DNA of 64,000 bases from Hyphomicrobium_A sp963782555 (GCA_963782555.1 CAWAKB010000004.1:186001-250000), one strand, 5' to 3'. Positions 17,222 through 26,637 are shown, counted from the stretch's first letter. Notes: generated from the letters alone by a model not told the origin. Numbers and translations: made by a program.

Positions 17222-19738
17222 TCAGCTCGCACGCGCGCCGTGCGTATCGCTTGCCGGTGGCCGCTTCTCGCGCGCGAGCATCTGCATGGCCTCGCGCAGC
17301 GGGCGAGGCTCCCCGATGAGGAACCCCTGCACCTCCGTGCAGCCTTCGGCGCGAACGCGCTCGAGCTGCTCTTTCGTCTCGACGCCTTCGGCGTTCGTTG
17401 CGATTCCAAGGCTCGTTCCCAGCGCGACGATGGAACGCACGATGGCCAGAGAGGTGTTGGGGCGCTGTTCCAGCCCCTGGATGAAGCTCTGATCGATCTT
17501 GATCTTGTCGAAGCGGAAGCGCTGAAGATAGTTCATCGACGAATAGCCGGTGCCAAAATCGTCCAGCGCGATCCTCACGCCGATATCGTGCAGCCTGTTG
17601 AGTGTCTCCTCCACCGCGTCGCTGTCCTGCATGAGCATCGATTCGGTCACCTCGAGCTCGAGCCCCTGAGGCAACAGGTTGGAGGCCCCGAGCGCGCTGA
17701 TGACAGCCTGGCGCACGTTGCCGAAGTGGAATTGGGCCGCGGACAGGTTGACCGCCACTTTCATCCCCTTCGGCCAGTGGGCGGCATCCGAGCACGCCTG
17801 GCGGAGCGTCCACTCGCCGATCGGCACGATGAGGCCCGTCTCCTCCGCCAGCGGGATGAAGTCGGTGGGCGAGACGAGACCACGCGTGGGATGGTTCCAG
17901 CGCAACAACGCCTCGAACGCCGAGATCTCGTCCCGCTGCAGATTGAGCTGGGGCTGGTAGTAGAGCTCGAACTCGCCATTGTGCAGGGCTGCCCGCAGGT
18001 CGCGCTCAAGCGTGTGGCGGGCCTGCATCTGCTGATCCATCGCGCGCTCGAAGAAGCGCGAGTTTCCCGGTCCATCGGACTTTGCACGCGTGAGCGCCAG
18101 GTCGGCGTTCTTGAGCAGCTGGTCGGGGTCATTGCCGTCGCCAGGTCCGATGGCGATGCCGATGTAGGCTCCGACCACAATCTGATGGTCGTCGATGTCG
18201 AAGGAGGTGCTGAGAATACTTTGCACCTTCTTAGCGATAGCGGCGCCGGCCGTGGCCGGCTTCTCGGCCATCTGCAAAACCACAAACTCGTCGCCGCCGA
18301 TGCAGGCGATCATTTCCACGCTCTTGAGCCGTCGCCAAAGACGCTGGGCAACGCTTTGCAGCAGCGTGTCGCCGACGGATGGCCCCAGCGTGTCGTTGAC
18401 CTCCTTGAACCGGGCAAGGTCGATCAGGACCACGACGAGCAAGCTGTTGTCCGCGCCGGCTTGCTTGAGGCACGACGCCATCCGCTCGCGCAAGAGCACG
18501 CGATTGGGCAGGTCCGTAAGCGCATCGTGGCGTGACATATGCGTGAGTTGCGCCTCGATACGCCGCAGCTGCGTGATGTCCTCGTGCGTGGCTACCCATC
18601 CGCCATGCACCATCGGCTCGTGCATGATGGCGATGATGCGGCCATCAGTGAGCTCCTGGATCTTGGTGTTGGCCTGGGGCTCGCGGGCGGCGGCCAGGCG
18701 CTCCTCCAGGTACTCTTGGGAATTGCCGCCGACAAAGAGACCATTGGCGATGCGGCTCTCGATAATCTTGCGGAACGGCGTGCCGGGAGCCGCGAGATCC
18801 TTCGACAGGCCGTACATCTCGATGTAGCGGTCGTTGCAGACCACGAGCCGCTGATCCTCATCGAACATGCACAGTCCTTGCGACATGTTCCCCAGCGCAG
18901 CGTTGAAGCGCCGGTTCTGCTCGACGAGATCCGCTTTGCGCCGGTCGAGCTCCACCAGCGCGGTTTCCGCCCGTTCTCGTGCCAGAGTCGCCTCCTCCAA
19001 GTGGCGCTCGGCGGCCTCCAGGGCTTCGGCATAGTCCACAGTGTGGGCGGCACGGCTGAGAAGCTTGCGGGCGCTATAGGTCGCGATGGTGAGAAAGAGC
19101 ACCAGCGAAGCCAGCGCCACGATCTTCTCGATCTCGGCACCCAGCAGAATATGGAACGAGCTGAGATAGACGCGATAATCGTGCGTGATCGCCGACGCAC
19201 CGTCCTTGATCACGGCCCCACAAACAAAAAGGCTCCAACCAATCACGGCCGCCACACCCGCAATCAAGATCGGGCGGGGATGAAACCGAAGCGCGCGCAG
19301 AGCGATGAGCACGAGCAGAAGGACGAATGACGGCGACTTCAGACTGCCCCCTGCGGGGTGATCGTAGGCGAATTGGTAGCTCCAGATCAGCGATAGAAAA
19401 ATCGCCACGTCGATGACGTTGAGAACATCGAGCGTGCGTTCGGGGAGATCGCGCGACTTGGCGAGCATGAAGCGCAGCGCCGAGCTGAGCATGAGCAGCG
19501 CCAGCGCCACCACCACCCACGAGTGCACACCGGCGAGCCCTGCCTTGGAGCGAGCCACGACGTGCAACAGCAGGATGAAGCAGGAGATGCCCCCTTGGGC
19601 GAGCGCAATCGCTCGCTCACCCTTCAGGTCATGATCGCGCAGCGTCTCCGCGAGACGGCGAGACGCAGGTCGATCGCCAGCCCGATCAATGGCGTTCGGG
19701 CGCGCGGGCGTGCTCGAAGGCGTGCGCATGACTGGCAA
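17222..19738 (-). CDS. Membrane PAS-GGDEF-EAL cyclic-di-GMP protein
   Basis: An 838-residue protein. Residues about 45-225 hold roughly five to six membrane segments forming a sensory input domain, followed by a short coiled coil (235-275), a PAS domain (about 278-395), GGDEF (about 400-565) and EAL (about 580-825). The cyclase signature GGDEF (481-485) is intact; an RxxD inhibitory site upstream is not seen. The EAL domain keeps EALLRW (609-614), DDFGTGYSS and EGVET, so the phosphodiesterase site looks complete. It could make or degrade c-di-GMP; which activity dominates cannot be read from sequence. The TTG at 19738 has GAGGAG at ideal spacing; an ATG three codons later is the alternative. 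Confidence 0.93.
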   Translation of the reverse strand: MPVMRTPSSTPARPNAIDRAGDRPASRRLAETLRDHDLKGERAIALAQGGISCFILLLHVVARSKAGLAGVHSWVVVALALLMLSSALRFMLAKSRDLPERTLDVLNVIDVAIFLSLIWSYQFAYDHPAGGSLKSPSFVLLLVLIALRALRFHPRPILIAGVAAVIGWSLFVCGAVIKDGASAITHDYRVYLSSFHILLGAEIEKIVALASLVLFLTIATYSARKLLSRAAHTVDYAEALEAAERHLEEATLARERAETALVELDRRKADLVEQNRRFNAALGNMSQGLCMFDEDQRLVVCNDRYIEMYGLSKDLAAPGTPFRKIIESRIANGLFVGGNSQEYLEERLAAAREPQANTKIQELTDGRIIAIMHEPMVHGGWVATHEDITQLRRIEAQLTHMSRHDALTDLPNRVLLRERMASCLKQAGADNSLLVVVLIDLARFKEVNDTLGPSVGDTLLQSVAQRLWRRLKSVEMIACIGGDEFVVLQMAEKPATAGAAIAKKVQSILSTSFDIDDHQIVVGAYIGIAIGPGDGNDPDQLLKNADLALTRAKSDGPGNSRFFERAMDQQMQARHTLERDLRAALHNGEFELYYQPQLNLQRDEISAFEALLRWNHPTRGLVSPTDFIPLAEETGLIVPIGEWTLRQACSDAAHWPKGMKVAVNLSAAQFHFGNVRQAVISALGASNLLPQGLELEVTESMLMQDSDAVEETLNRLHDIGVRIALDDFGTGYSSMNYLQRFRFDKIKIDQSFIQGLEQRPNTSLAIVRSIVALGTSLGIATNAEGVETKEQLERVRAEGCTEVQGFLIGEPRPLREAMQMLAREKRPPASDTHGARAS

Positions 19739-19926
19739 CGGTCGCTCCTCGGGCCTCTTATGCCGTGCCCGTTTGCGGTAAAATCGAGTCGAGCGCCTTG
19801 AGGAGCCCGGTCTCGAAGCACGGCTCGATACCGCGCAGCGCGCCGCACGCTGCCATGTCGCCGGTTACTTATCCCTTTTTGCTATCGTCTTGATCTCCCT
19901 CCATTAACCTCGACTGCGGCGGAAAT

Positions 19927-19963
19927 CGCAACCACGGGTTGCGCCATCCCCGGGCGATCGCCC
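19927..19963 (-). terminator. Two hairpins downstream of yceI
   Basis: Reading in the direction of yceI, a 12-base palindrome GGGCGATCGCCC (19952-19963) is followed by CGCAAC-N5-GTTGCG (19927-19943) and then ATTTCC. The second could work as a weak intrinsic terminator. Only a structural guess. Confidence 0.35.
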
Positions 19964-19974
19964 CTGTGGTCCTT

Positions 19975-20550
19975 CTACTGACGAATGCCCTCTACGTTGA
20001 GCGTCAATTCGACCACCTGAGAGGCCGGCCCCAGGTCGAAATCTATGCCGAAGTCCTTGAGCGGAAACTGCGTCGTCCCGGTGAATCCCTGGCGGTAGCC
20101 GCCCCAGGGGTCCGCGCCACCCCCGATCGGCTCCGCCGCGATCTCGATCTGCTTGGTGACGCCATGCAGCGTCAGGTTGCCGACGATCGTTGCCTTATCG
20201 CCGTTCATTTTGACGGCGGTGCTCTCGAAGACGGCCCTGGGATAGGTGGCGGTATCGAGAAACTCCTTGCTACGAAGATGCTTGTCGCGCTCGGCGTGAT
20301 TGGAGTCGACGCTGTCGGTATTGATCTCCACCTTGACCTTCGAGGCCTCAGGTTTGGCCTCGTCATACGAGAAGGTGCCCGAGAAGTCGTTGAAGCGACC
20401 GGTGAGCCAGCTATAGCCCAAGTGCTTGATGCGGAAGTTGATCGAGGCATGCGCTTTGGCGGTGTCGATGACGTAGTCGGCCGCTAGGGCCGGGCTGGCG
20501 GCGGCGAGCGCGGCAACGGCAAAGACAAGTGAAAACCGGGCAAACTTCAT
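19975..20550 (-). CDS. yceI: YceI-family periplasmic protein
   Basis: A 191-residue protein with a signal peptide (cleavage after ALAAD-like site, near residue 23) and a lipocalin-like beta barrel typical of YceI: YVIDTAKAHASINFRIKHLG, then FSGTFSYD, HLRSKEFLD, and GNLTLHGVTK. The family binds polyisoprenoid lipids such as ubiquinone-type molecules. It follows the cytochrome b561 gene with a 22-base gap, the common b561-yceI unit, which supports a role in periplasmic quinone handling. Confidence 0.93.
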   Translation of the reverse strand: MKFARFSLVFAVAALAAASPALAADYVIDTAKAHASINFRIKHLGYSWLTGRFNDFSGTFSYDEAKPEASKVKVEINTDSVDSNHAERDKHLRSKEFLDTATYPRAVFESTAVKMNGDKATIVGNLTLHGVTKQIEIAAEPIGGGADPWGGYRQGFTGTTQFPLKDFGIDFDLGPASQVVELTLNVEGIRQ

Positions 20551-20572
20551 CTGATGGGCTCCATTTGCAACT

Positions 20573-21127
20573 TCACGGTGAGGAGGGCGGGCCCGACCAC
20601 ATGCGCGTCAGGATGCGGCCGCGGTCGACGAAATGGTGCTTCAAGGAAGCGGCGGCGTGGAGGACCACGACAGCGATCGTGAGATAGGCGAGGATCTCGT
20701 GGACCTCGCCGGCAGTGTCCTCCATCCCCTTCTTCTGCACGATGGAGGGCACGCTGAACCAATTGAACACCTCTATCGGCCGGCCGTCGGCGGTGGAGAT
20801 GAGATATCCGCTCACCATCAGCGCCAGCAGCAGCGGGTAGAACCCCCAGTGGACGACGCGTGACGCCGTGCGCTCCCATGGCGACAACTCAGCGTCGTCG
20901 GGTCTTGGATTGGCGAGCCGCCAGCCGAACCGCAGCACGAGCCAGATCAAGAGAAGGATGCCCACGCTGCGATGGATGTCGGGTGCAGCCCGGTAATAGG
21001 GGCTGTAGTAGTTGAGCGTGACCATCCACAGCCCGAGCACGAACATCCCGACGATCGCTATCGCCATGATCCAGTGCGTGAAGCGCGTCACCAGCCCGTA
21101 TCCGGTGGCGGTGTCCCTGATCAGCAT
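20573..21127 (-). CDS. Cytochrome b561
   Basis: A 184-residue four-helix inner-membrane cytochrome of the bacterial b561 (CybB) type. Histidines suited as haem ligands occur in TRFTHWIMA, DIHRSVGIL, VHEILAYL and LHAAASLKHHF. The family oxidises quinol or removes superoxide. The start was placed at the ATG at 21127, where the family begins; the extension to 21256 covers the leader with a small hairpin. Likely cotranscribed with yceI. Confidence 0.92.
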   Translation of the reverse strand: MLIRDTATGYGLVTRFTHWIMAIAIVGMFVLGLWMVTLNYYSPYYRAAPDIHRSVGILLLIWLVLRFGWRLANPRPDDAELSPWERTASRVVHWGFYPLLLALMVSGYLISTADGRPIEVFNWFSVPSIVQKKGMEDTAGEVHEILAYLTIAVVVLHAAASLKHHFVDRGRILTRMWSGPPSSP

Positions 21128-21452
21128 GACGCGGATGGAAACCTCTTGATAATGAAGGCAGACTTTTGTCTGATGTAGATAGCGCGTTTCCGCCGTCAAC
21201 CCGTCGCCCCCGATTGACCGGCAGACCGTATCGGCACGGCAACGGCCGGAAAGCATGTGCCCATCGAGGCAAGGCCCAGAGCTGTTCCCTAGGGAACAAC
21301 CCGAATGGCTTTCCTAGCTCAGACTGTCAGCGCTTATCGCGTCTTCTTGCGGACGTGATAGTCTGTACTCATTGCCGAGCGGGGCCGCTGTCGAGGCTTG
21401 AGGAAAACCCGCAATCTCGCGAGCGCGAGTAAAATTGCTTGCAGAGGTTTGT
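21128..21452. other. Divergent regulatory region of cytochrome b561 and the FecR gene
   Basis: About 325 bases with no gene. It has a 16-bp palindrome at its exact centre (separate entry), a CAGAC-TTTT-GTCTG hairpin at 21159-21172 in the b561 leader, and a TTGACG at 21199-21194 on the minus strand that could be a -35 element, though no good -10 follows. Confidence 0.5.
21283..21298. promoter_or_regulatory. Perfect 16-bp palindrome, candidate operator
   Basis: TGTTCCCTAGGGAACA is perfectly symmetric. Its centre lies about 163 bases from both divergent starts (21127 and 21453). The GTTC-N6-GAAC form recalls repressor sites, but it is not the GTTC-N7-GTTC direct repeat used by alphaproteobacterial LexA. 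The binding protein is unknown. Confidence 0.4.
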
Positions 21453-22415
21453 ATGGCCATGCGGTTGTGGAGTTTGGCAGTCTGCCTCCCCGCGCTCCTG
21501 CTCGGAGGCGGGCAGGCGCTCGCCGCCCCCGGCGATACGATCGGCTCGGCTGTTACCGTCGTCAACCTCGTGACGGCGAAGCTCGAGCAGGACCAGCGCG
21601 AGCTTGCCAAGGGCGACAACGTCCGCCAGCAGGAGCTGATCGAGGTGGCGCCAGACGGCCGCAGCGAGCTGGTGCTGCGCGACAAGACCAAGCTGGCACT
21701 CGGGCCCGGCTCCCGTCTGCTATTGGACAAGTTCATCTACGACCCAGACATCAGCGGCGGCGCCATCGTGCTCGACCTGGTGCGCGGTGCATTCCGCTTC
21801 ATGACCGGCATCGCGGCCAAGCCGGCCTACGTGATCCGCACACCGACCGCCTCGATCACCGTGCGCGGCACCATCTTCGACGTCTACGTGCAGGCGAGCG
21901 GCATGACCTGGCTCTTGCTCATCGAAGGTGCGATCGAGGTCTGCACCGAGGACGGGAAATGCCAGCTGGACGACGAGCCCGGCAAGCTCATCCGCGTGAC
22001 CTCGGACAAAGTGGGCAAGCCGGTGAAATGGGCAAGCCTGTCCGACAAGGAAGGCGTGCCGTTCGACCGGGCGTTCCCGTTCGTCGTCAACTCGCCTGGC
22101 ATCGACCCCGATCCGCATTTCACCCGCGACCAGATCGTGCTCGGCACCTTCCCTGCTCGTCCGCACACGCCGGACGACGAGGACGCCGAGCCGAACGACA
22201 ACGACGGCGGCAAGAAGGCCGAGGACAATAAGCACCATAGAAAGGCCAAGTCGCACAAGACGAGGTCGCGAGAAGCCCGACGCAAGCGCCGCCGGAAATC
22301 CAACGCGGCCAGCGACGCCATCAATGGTCTCAACATCGGCATCGGCATCGGCATCGGTATCGGCGGCTTCGGGCACCACGGACACCCCGGCGGCGGCAAT
22401 TACAATCGCAGGTGA
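21453..22415 (+). CDS. Secreted FecR-domain protein
   Basis: A 320-residue protein; ATG at 21453 with GCAGAGG 5 bases upstream (a TTG at 21435 is the alternative). After a signal peptide (about residues 1-25) comes a FecR domain with GRSELVLRDKTKLALGPGSRL and, further on, TASITVRGTIFDV, the core motifs. It is not linked to a sigma factor, so it is not a classical iron regulator. The C-terminus is a Lys/Arg-rich stretch and then a Gly-Ile repeat ending in a Gly/His tail, an odd low-complexity end. Its stop is 3 bases from the stop of the convergent CHASE2 adenylate cyclase; FecR and CHASE2-cyclase genes are often neighbours. Confidence 0.85.
   Translation: MAMRLWSLAVCLPALLLGGGQALAAPGDTIGSAVTVVNLVTAKLEQDQRELAKGDNVRQQELIEVAPDGRSELVLRDKTKLALGPGSRLLLDKFIYDPDISGGAIVLDLVRGAFRFMTGIAAKPAYVIRTPTASITVRGTIFDVYVQASGMTWLLLIEGAIEVCTEDGKCQLDDEPGKLIRVTSDKVGKPVKWASLSDKEGVPFDRAFPFVVNSPGIDPDPHFTRDQIVLGTFPARPHTPDDEDAEPNDNDGGKKAEDNKHHRKAKSHKTRSREARRKRRRKSNAASDAINGLNIGIGIGIGIGGFGHHGHPGGGNYNRR
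22335..22364 (+). repeat. Hexanucleotide tandem repeat ATCGGC
   Basis: Five tandem copies of ATCGGC (the fourth is ATCGGT) inside the FecR gene, coding the Gly-Ile repeat. As units are 6 bases, copy changes alter length but not frame. Confidence 0.85.
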
Positions 22416-22418
22416 TCC

Positions 22419-24587
22419 TTAGGCGCTGCGTTCGATGCGCCGCGCATACGTCTCAAACAGCGGCGCAAGTGAGTCCCAGACGAGCGACCGGCAGGCTTCA
22501 AGCTTGGCGCGCGCGCCTTCGAGATCGCCGGAACGCAGCGCCGCCAAGAGCGGCCCATGTGCCTCCTTAAGCGCACGGAAGGGCTTCGACGCCGCAACCG
22601 TCTCATCCCCTAAAAGGGCGAACATGCGCTCGATGCGCTCCTTGCCGCGTATCATCGCCGCGTCGATCTCGAGAAACGCCAGGCCGGGCGCGGCGGCTGC
22701 CGTATGCTCCCCGACGATGATGGAAACGCCGTAGCTCTTCGTCGCCTCCTCCAGGCGCGAGGCGATATTCACGACGTCGCCCAGGATCGAATAGTCGAAG
22801 CGCTGCGGCGAGCCGACGTTGCCGACGCAGCAGGCCCCGGTGTTGAGCCCGATGCCTATGCGCACCGGCACGGCCGCCTCCCCGCGGCTCGCCGCCTCCG
22901 CTGCCCATAGGGAATTGAGCTTGTCGAGCTCGACCAGCATTCTCAGCGCGGCGATGCAGGCGTTGCGGGCATGGTTTGCATCGAGCACCGGCGCATTCCA
23001 GAACGCCATCACCGCATCGCCCATGAACTTGTCGATGGTGCCGCGCTCGGCGAGGATGACGTCGGAGAGCGGCGTGAACAGCCGGTTGAGGAAGCGGATC
23101 AGCTCCTCGGCGTTGAGCCCCTCGGAGATCTTGGTGAAGCCGCGCACGTCGGCAAACAGCACCGACACCTCGCGCGTCTCCCCGCCGAGCTTCAGCTTCT
23201 CGTGGTGGCGGGCGAGCTCCTCGACCAGCGGCTCGGCCACATAGTGACCGAAGGCCGACCGCACCCGGTTGCGATCGCTTTCGGTCTCGATGTAGCTGTT
23301 GAGCGACGTGGCGAGATAGAGAAGCAGGATCGCCAACGACGGATAGACCGGGTCGAACAGCAGACCCGCATTGACGTAGGCGAGCCAGGACGCCGCGAAG
23401 ACGGTAGCGATGGCCAGCGCACCGATGGCCGCTGCTGCCACGGCGCCGATCCGATAGATCATCCAGGCTATGAGGGCGCCGAACGCGACGAGGAACAGCA
23501 ATTCCGCACCGGTTGCGTAAGCCGGCCGGCTCAGATGGTCGCCCGAAAGCATCTGCTCGAGCGCTTGCGCGTGGATCTCGACGCCCGGCACCGCCGCATC
23601 GAGCGGCGTCGCCCTGAGGTCGAGCAGCCCCACCGCGCTGGTGCCGATGAGGATGTGGCGCCCGGCAATCGCGCGCGGGTCAAAGGTGCCATCGAGGATG
23701 GAGTGCGCGGAGATGTAGCGGCGCGCGTCCGACCGCGACAGGCGCAGCCATAGCTCTCCCTCGGCGTCGGTGGGCAGCACGTTGGTGCCGACCCGCACGC
23801 TCTCCACTCCCGTCTGCTGTCCGAACGCCAGGACGCCGCTGCCGCCGGAGGAGCGCACGAATACCGTCGTCGCCCGCAAGGCGACGCGCAGGGTCTCCAG
23901 CGGCAGCGAGGGGTAAAGCTTGCCGGCAACGCTCACCAGCAACGGCACCCGCCGGATCACCTGATCGCTGTGCGGGATCCAGTTGACGGCACCGAGTCCC
24001 GAGGCGTGCTGGTTCAGCTCGGGCAGATCGCTGACGGCGCCGGAGAAATGCGGGACGAAATCTTGCGGATCGTCGCCGGCGAACGCAAAGCTGGCAAGCG
24101 GCGCCGGCGGCTTTCCAGTGCCGCTGCTGCCGGCAAATCCCAGAATGACGGGTGCCGCCGCGAGGGCCTGCGCCAGCCGGGCATCGTTGGAGGGAAGCGT
24201 CGCCGCCGCGCCGATCATCGGCGCAAGCTCGGGAACGTCGGCGAACAGCTTGGCGAATGCCTCAGGAGACAGCCGGTCGCGCTCCGCAAGGATCAAATCG
24301 AGCGTAATCGTGCGCGCACCCGCCTGCTTCAAACGGTCGATGATGCGGGCAAGCTCAGTTCGGGGCCAGGGCCACTGGCCGACGCGCTTCAGCGAGGCCT
24401 CGTCGATGTCGACGATGCGCACGGGAAGGTCGACCGGCACTGGGCGTGGCGCCAGCGCGAGATAGCTGTCGAAAACCGAGAGCCGCAGCCGCGCCACCGG
24501 CTCCGGGTCGGCGACGCGCAAAGCCACCGCCAGAAACAGCAAAGCCGCGGCGAGAATGAAATGGAGGGACGGGGCGCGCAGGTTCAT
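22419..24587 (-). CDS. CHASE2-domain adenylate/guanylate cyclase
   Basis: A 722-residue class III nucleotide cyclase. An N-terminal membrane helix (about 8-25) leads to an extracytoplasmic CHASE2 sensor (about 35-350; VRIVDIDEASLKRVGQWPWPR and HILIGTSAVGLLDLRATP are hallmarks). Three further membrane helices (about 360-435) precede the cyclase domain (about 475-655), which has VSVLFADVRGFT with the metal Asp, DKFMGDAVMAFWNAP, and DYSILGDVVNIASRLE. The site looks complete and should make cAMP. A helical C-terminal tail follows. The ligand sensed is unknown. Convergent with the FecR gene, which is often its partner. Confidence 0.93.
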   Translation of the reverse strand: MNLRAPSLHFILAAALLFLAVALRVADPEPVARLRLSVFDSYLALAPRPVPVDLPVRIVDIDEASLKRVGQWPWPRTELARIIDRLKQAGARTITLDLILAERDRLSPEAFAKLFADVPELAPMIGAAATLPSNDARLAQALAAAPVILGFAGSSGTGKPPAPLASFAFAGDDPQDFVPHFSGAVSDLPELNQHASGLGAVNWIPHSDQVIRRVPLLVSVAGKLYPSLPLETLRVALRATTVFVRSSGGSGVLAFGQQTGVESVRVGTNVLPTDAEGELWLRLSRSDARRYISAHSILDGTFDPRAIAGRHILIGTSAVGLLDLRATPLDAAVPGVEIHAQALEQMLSGDHLSRPAYATGAELLFLVAFGALIAWMIYRIGAVAAAAIGALAIATVFAASWLAYVNAGLLFDPVYPSLAILLLYLATSLNSYIETESDRNRVRSAFGHYVAEPLVEELARHHEKLKLGGETREVSVLFADVRGFTKISEGLNAEELIRFLNRLFTPLSDVILAERGTIDKFMGDAVMAFWNAPVLDANHARNACIAALRMLVELDKLNSLWAAEAASRGEAAVPVRIGIGLNTGACCVGNVGSPQRFDYSILGDVVNIASRLEEATKSYGVSIIVGEHTAAAAPGLAFLEIDAAMIRGKERIERMFALLGDETVAASKPFRALKEAHGPLLAALRSGDLEGARAKLEACRSLVWDSLAPLFETYARRIERSA

Positions 24588-24667
24588 GCGTCCTCGATGA
24601 GCGGCGTCGGGCCGGTCCCGGCTTCGGCCCCATCATAGCGTCGCGGGCTTAACGGTTTCCAGGCGCG

Positions 24668-25432
24668 TTACGCCTTCTCGAGCCAGCCCGAGCAGTCGCA
24701 CGCCAACTCCTCCCATCCCGGCTCGAGCGGAAGAAAATGGCCGTGGCCCGGCGCCACGTGGAAGAGTGCGCGGTCGCCGTAAAGCTCGGCGATGCGCCCG
24801 GCTGTCACCGGCGAGATCACTTTGTCCGCAGCGCCCGAGATGATGAGAACCGGGCACGTGACTTTGCTCGCGTCGACCTCGGTGGTGCGCTGCTTGTCGA
24901 ACATCCAGAAGAAGAGCTCGAATAGGGCTCGGCCAGATTCTGGACCCAGGCGGTCGAAGACCTGGCGCTGCGCGGCAGGATCGAGGTTCGCCAGCGAGTC
25001 GTTGGCGGCGACTGCGAGCACGGGATTGAGCGCCCTGGTCCAAAACGCACCCGCCGCCATCAAGCCGGTGGCGACCGCGCGCTCCTCGTCGGAAACGGGA
25101 AGGATGCCCCAGGGCGCGCCGCTCGCCAGCAGCACGAGCGCGCGGGCAAGACCCTTGGCCGCCAGCTGCTGCGCGATGATTCCGCCCATGGAGTGGCCGA
25201 GGATAACGGGCTTCTCGTCGAGGCCGGCGACGAATGCGGCCATGTCGCTGGTATAGTCCGCGATGCTCGTCGTCGCGAGGCGAGAGCTGGGCAGGCGTGT
25301 GGGCCCGGTCTCATGAAAGCGCAAGTCGGGCGTGTGGCAGGTCCACCCCTGCCCCGCCAGAGCGCCGGCAAAGTTGTCGAAGCACCAGCCGCCGGCGAAG
25401 GCGCCGTAAATCATAACGATCGTCTTGCGCAT
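24668..25432 (-). CDS. Alpha/beta hydrolase
   Basis: A 254-residue serine hydrolase. The nucleophile elbow is GHSMGG (Ser at about 96), the acid is probably Asp in SGAADKVI and the base His in PGHGHFLP, so the triad is complete. An N-terminal YGAFAGGW forms the oxyanion loop. There is no signal peptide. The ATG at 25432 has GGGAGG upstream. The substrate (ester, lactone or thioester) cannot be told from sequence. Confidence 0.88.
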   Translation of the reverse strand: MRKTIVMIYGAFAGGWCFDNFAGALAGQGWTCHTPDLRFHETGPTRLPSSRLATTSIADYTSDMAAFVAGLDEKPVILGHSMGGIIAQQLAAKGLARALVLLASGAPWGILPVSDEERAVATGLMAAGAFWTRALNPVLAVAANDSLANLDPAAQRQVFDRLGPESGRALFELFFWMFDKQRTTEVDASKVTCPVLIISGAADKVISPVTAGRIAELYGDRALFHVAPGHGHFLPLEPGWEELACDCSGWLEKA

Positions 25433-25513
25433 GAACCTCCCTCTGACGGCGGCTGATCCGCCTCCCGTCAGATTCCATGCGCCAAAGGACGTTTACGAAG
25501 TGTTGGCGCGCGC

Positions 25514-25840
25514 TCACTTGGGCGTGCGCAAGCTCATGATGTAGGCGATCACGTTGTCCATATCGTCGGGCTTGATGATGAGATTGGGCATGGTTGGGTG
25601 CGACGTCTGCATCCACACCGCCAGCGCCCGCGCCGACATGCCGGACGTGTCGGCGACGGACTGGAAGCTCGGCGCGTCGGGATTGGGCGAGACCTCGCCG
25701 CCAGCCTCCACGTCGTGGCACTCGGCGCACACGCCTGCTGCGTACTCGTGACCAAGCTTCGCGTTGCCCAGGTCCTGCGCCGCAGCGGCCGCGGGCAGCG
25801 CCAGCAATGATGCGAAAACGAGCGTGGGCAAAAGGCGCAT
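25514..25840 (-). CDS. Periplasmic c-type cytochrome
   Basis: A 108-residue protein with a Sec signal peptide (cleavage after AAAA, near residue 21) and one class I cytochrome c domain. The haem site is CAECH, and the Met ligand is probably in SHPTMPNL. DNVIAYIMSL is the usual C-terminal helix. A small soluble electron carrier; its partners are not apparent from neighbours. ATG at 25840 with GGAGAGCCGGAG upstream. Confidence 0.92.
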   Translation of the reverse strand: MRLLPTLVFASLLALPAAAAAQDLGNAKLGHEYAAGVCAECHDVEAGGEVSPNPDAPSFQSVADTSGMSARALAVWMQTSHPTMPNLIIKPDDMDNVIAYIMSLRTPK

Positions 25841-25962
25841 GGCTCCGGCTCTCCTGATGCGAAAAAGGAAGGGTCACGTTAGGGGCGCCCGCGACGTCGA
25901 CGAAATGATCTACGTCAATCGGAAACGCGGGGCGAGGCAAGGCGGCAGACTTAGTTGCCCGA

Positions 25963-26574
25963 TCATGACCGCCAGAACAGGACCGACAGGTTGTTGGCCG
26001 GCATCTCCACGATTTCAGGCTTCCCGAAGCCGGTCTCAGCGGCAAGCGCGGCAACGGCCTCCAGATCGCGCACGCCCCAGGCGGGATTGCGCGCCTTCAG
26101 AAACTCGCGATCAAAGGCCTCGTTGCTGGGCGCGGTGTGCCGCCCTTCGCGCTTGTAGGGACCGTAGAGGTAGAGCAGACCGCCGGATGGCAACACGCGC
26201 GCGGCACCGCAAATGAGACCAACAGAGGCCTCCCAGGGCGCGATGTGGATCATGTTGAAGCACAAGACGACGTCTGCCTGCGCGATCGGCCACGTCTCTT
26301 GGATCGCGTCGAGCGCGAGCGCGGGCCGGATGTTGGGAAGCCCGGCAGCCGCCGTCCAGGCATCAATGCTGGCGCGGGCCTGCGGGTTTGCATCGCTGGG
26401 CTGGAAGACGACCTCGGGCCCGGCGTTCTGCGCGAAGTGCACCGCGTGCTCGCCCGAGCCGCTCGCCACCTCGAGCACCAGGCCCTTTTGCGGCAGCCGG
26501 GGCTGCAGCACTGACCAGATTGGATCGCGATTGCGGGCGACGGCGGGGGCGTATTGGCGGGCGTCTTCGCTCAT
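25963..26574 (-). CDS. DUF938 methyltransferase-like protein
   Basis: A 203-residue protein of the DUF938 family. It has a SAM-binding motif VLEVASGSGEHAVHFA, then VVFQPSDANP and VVLCFNMIHIAPWEA, all typical. YLYGPYKREGRHTAPSNEAFD is the family-specific block. The family is widespread in proteobacteria and algae with no established substrate. Complete and normal in length. Confidence 0.9.
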   Translation of the reverse strand: MSEDARQYAPAVARNRDPIWSVLQPRLPQKGLVLEVASGSGEHAVHFAQNAGPEVVFQPSDANPQARASIDAWTAAAGLPNIRPALALDAIQETWPIAQADVVLCFNMIHIAPWEASVGLICGAARVLPSGGLLYLYGPYKREGRHTAPSNEAFDREFLKARNPAWGVRDLEAVAALAAETGFGKPEIVEMPANNLSVLFWRS

Positions 26575-26637
26575 GGGGACGTTGTCGGGCGCACTGTCCC
26601 AGCGGTCAAGGCGCGACGGCGTCGCAACGCATGCGCA

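Noticed and set aside
22335..22364. Phase-variable repeat
   Set aside because: The unit is 6 bases, so slippage keeps the frame; it can change length only, not switch the gene off.
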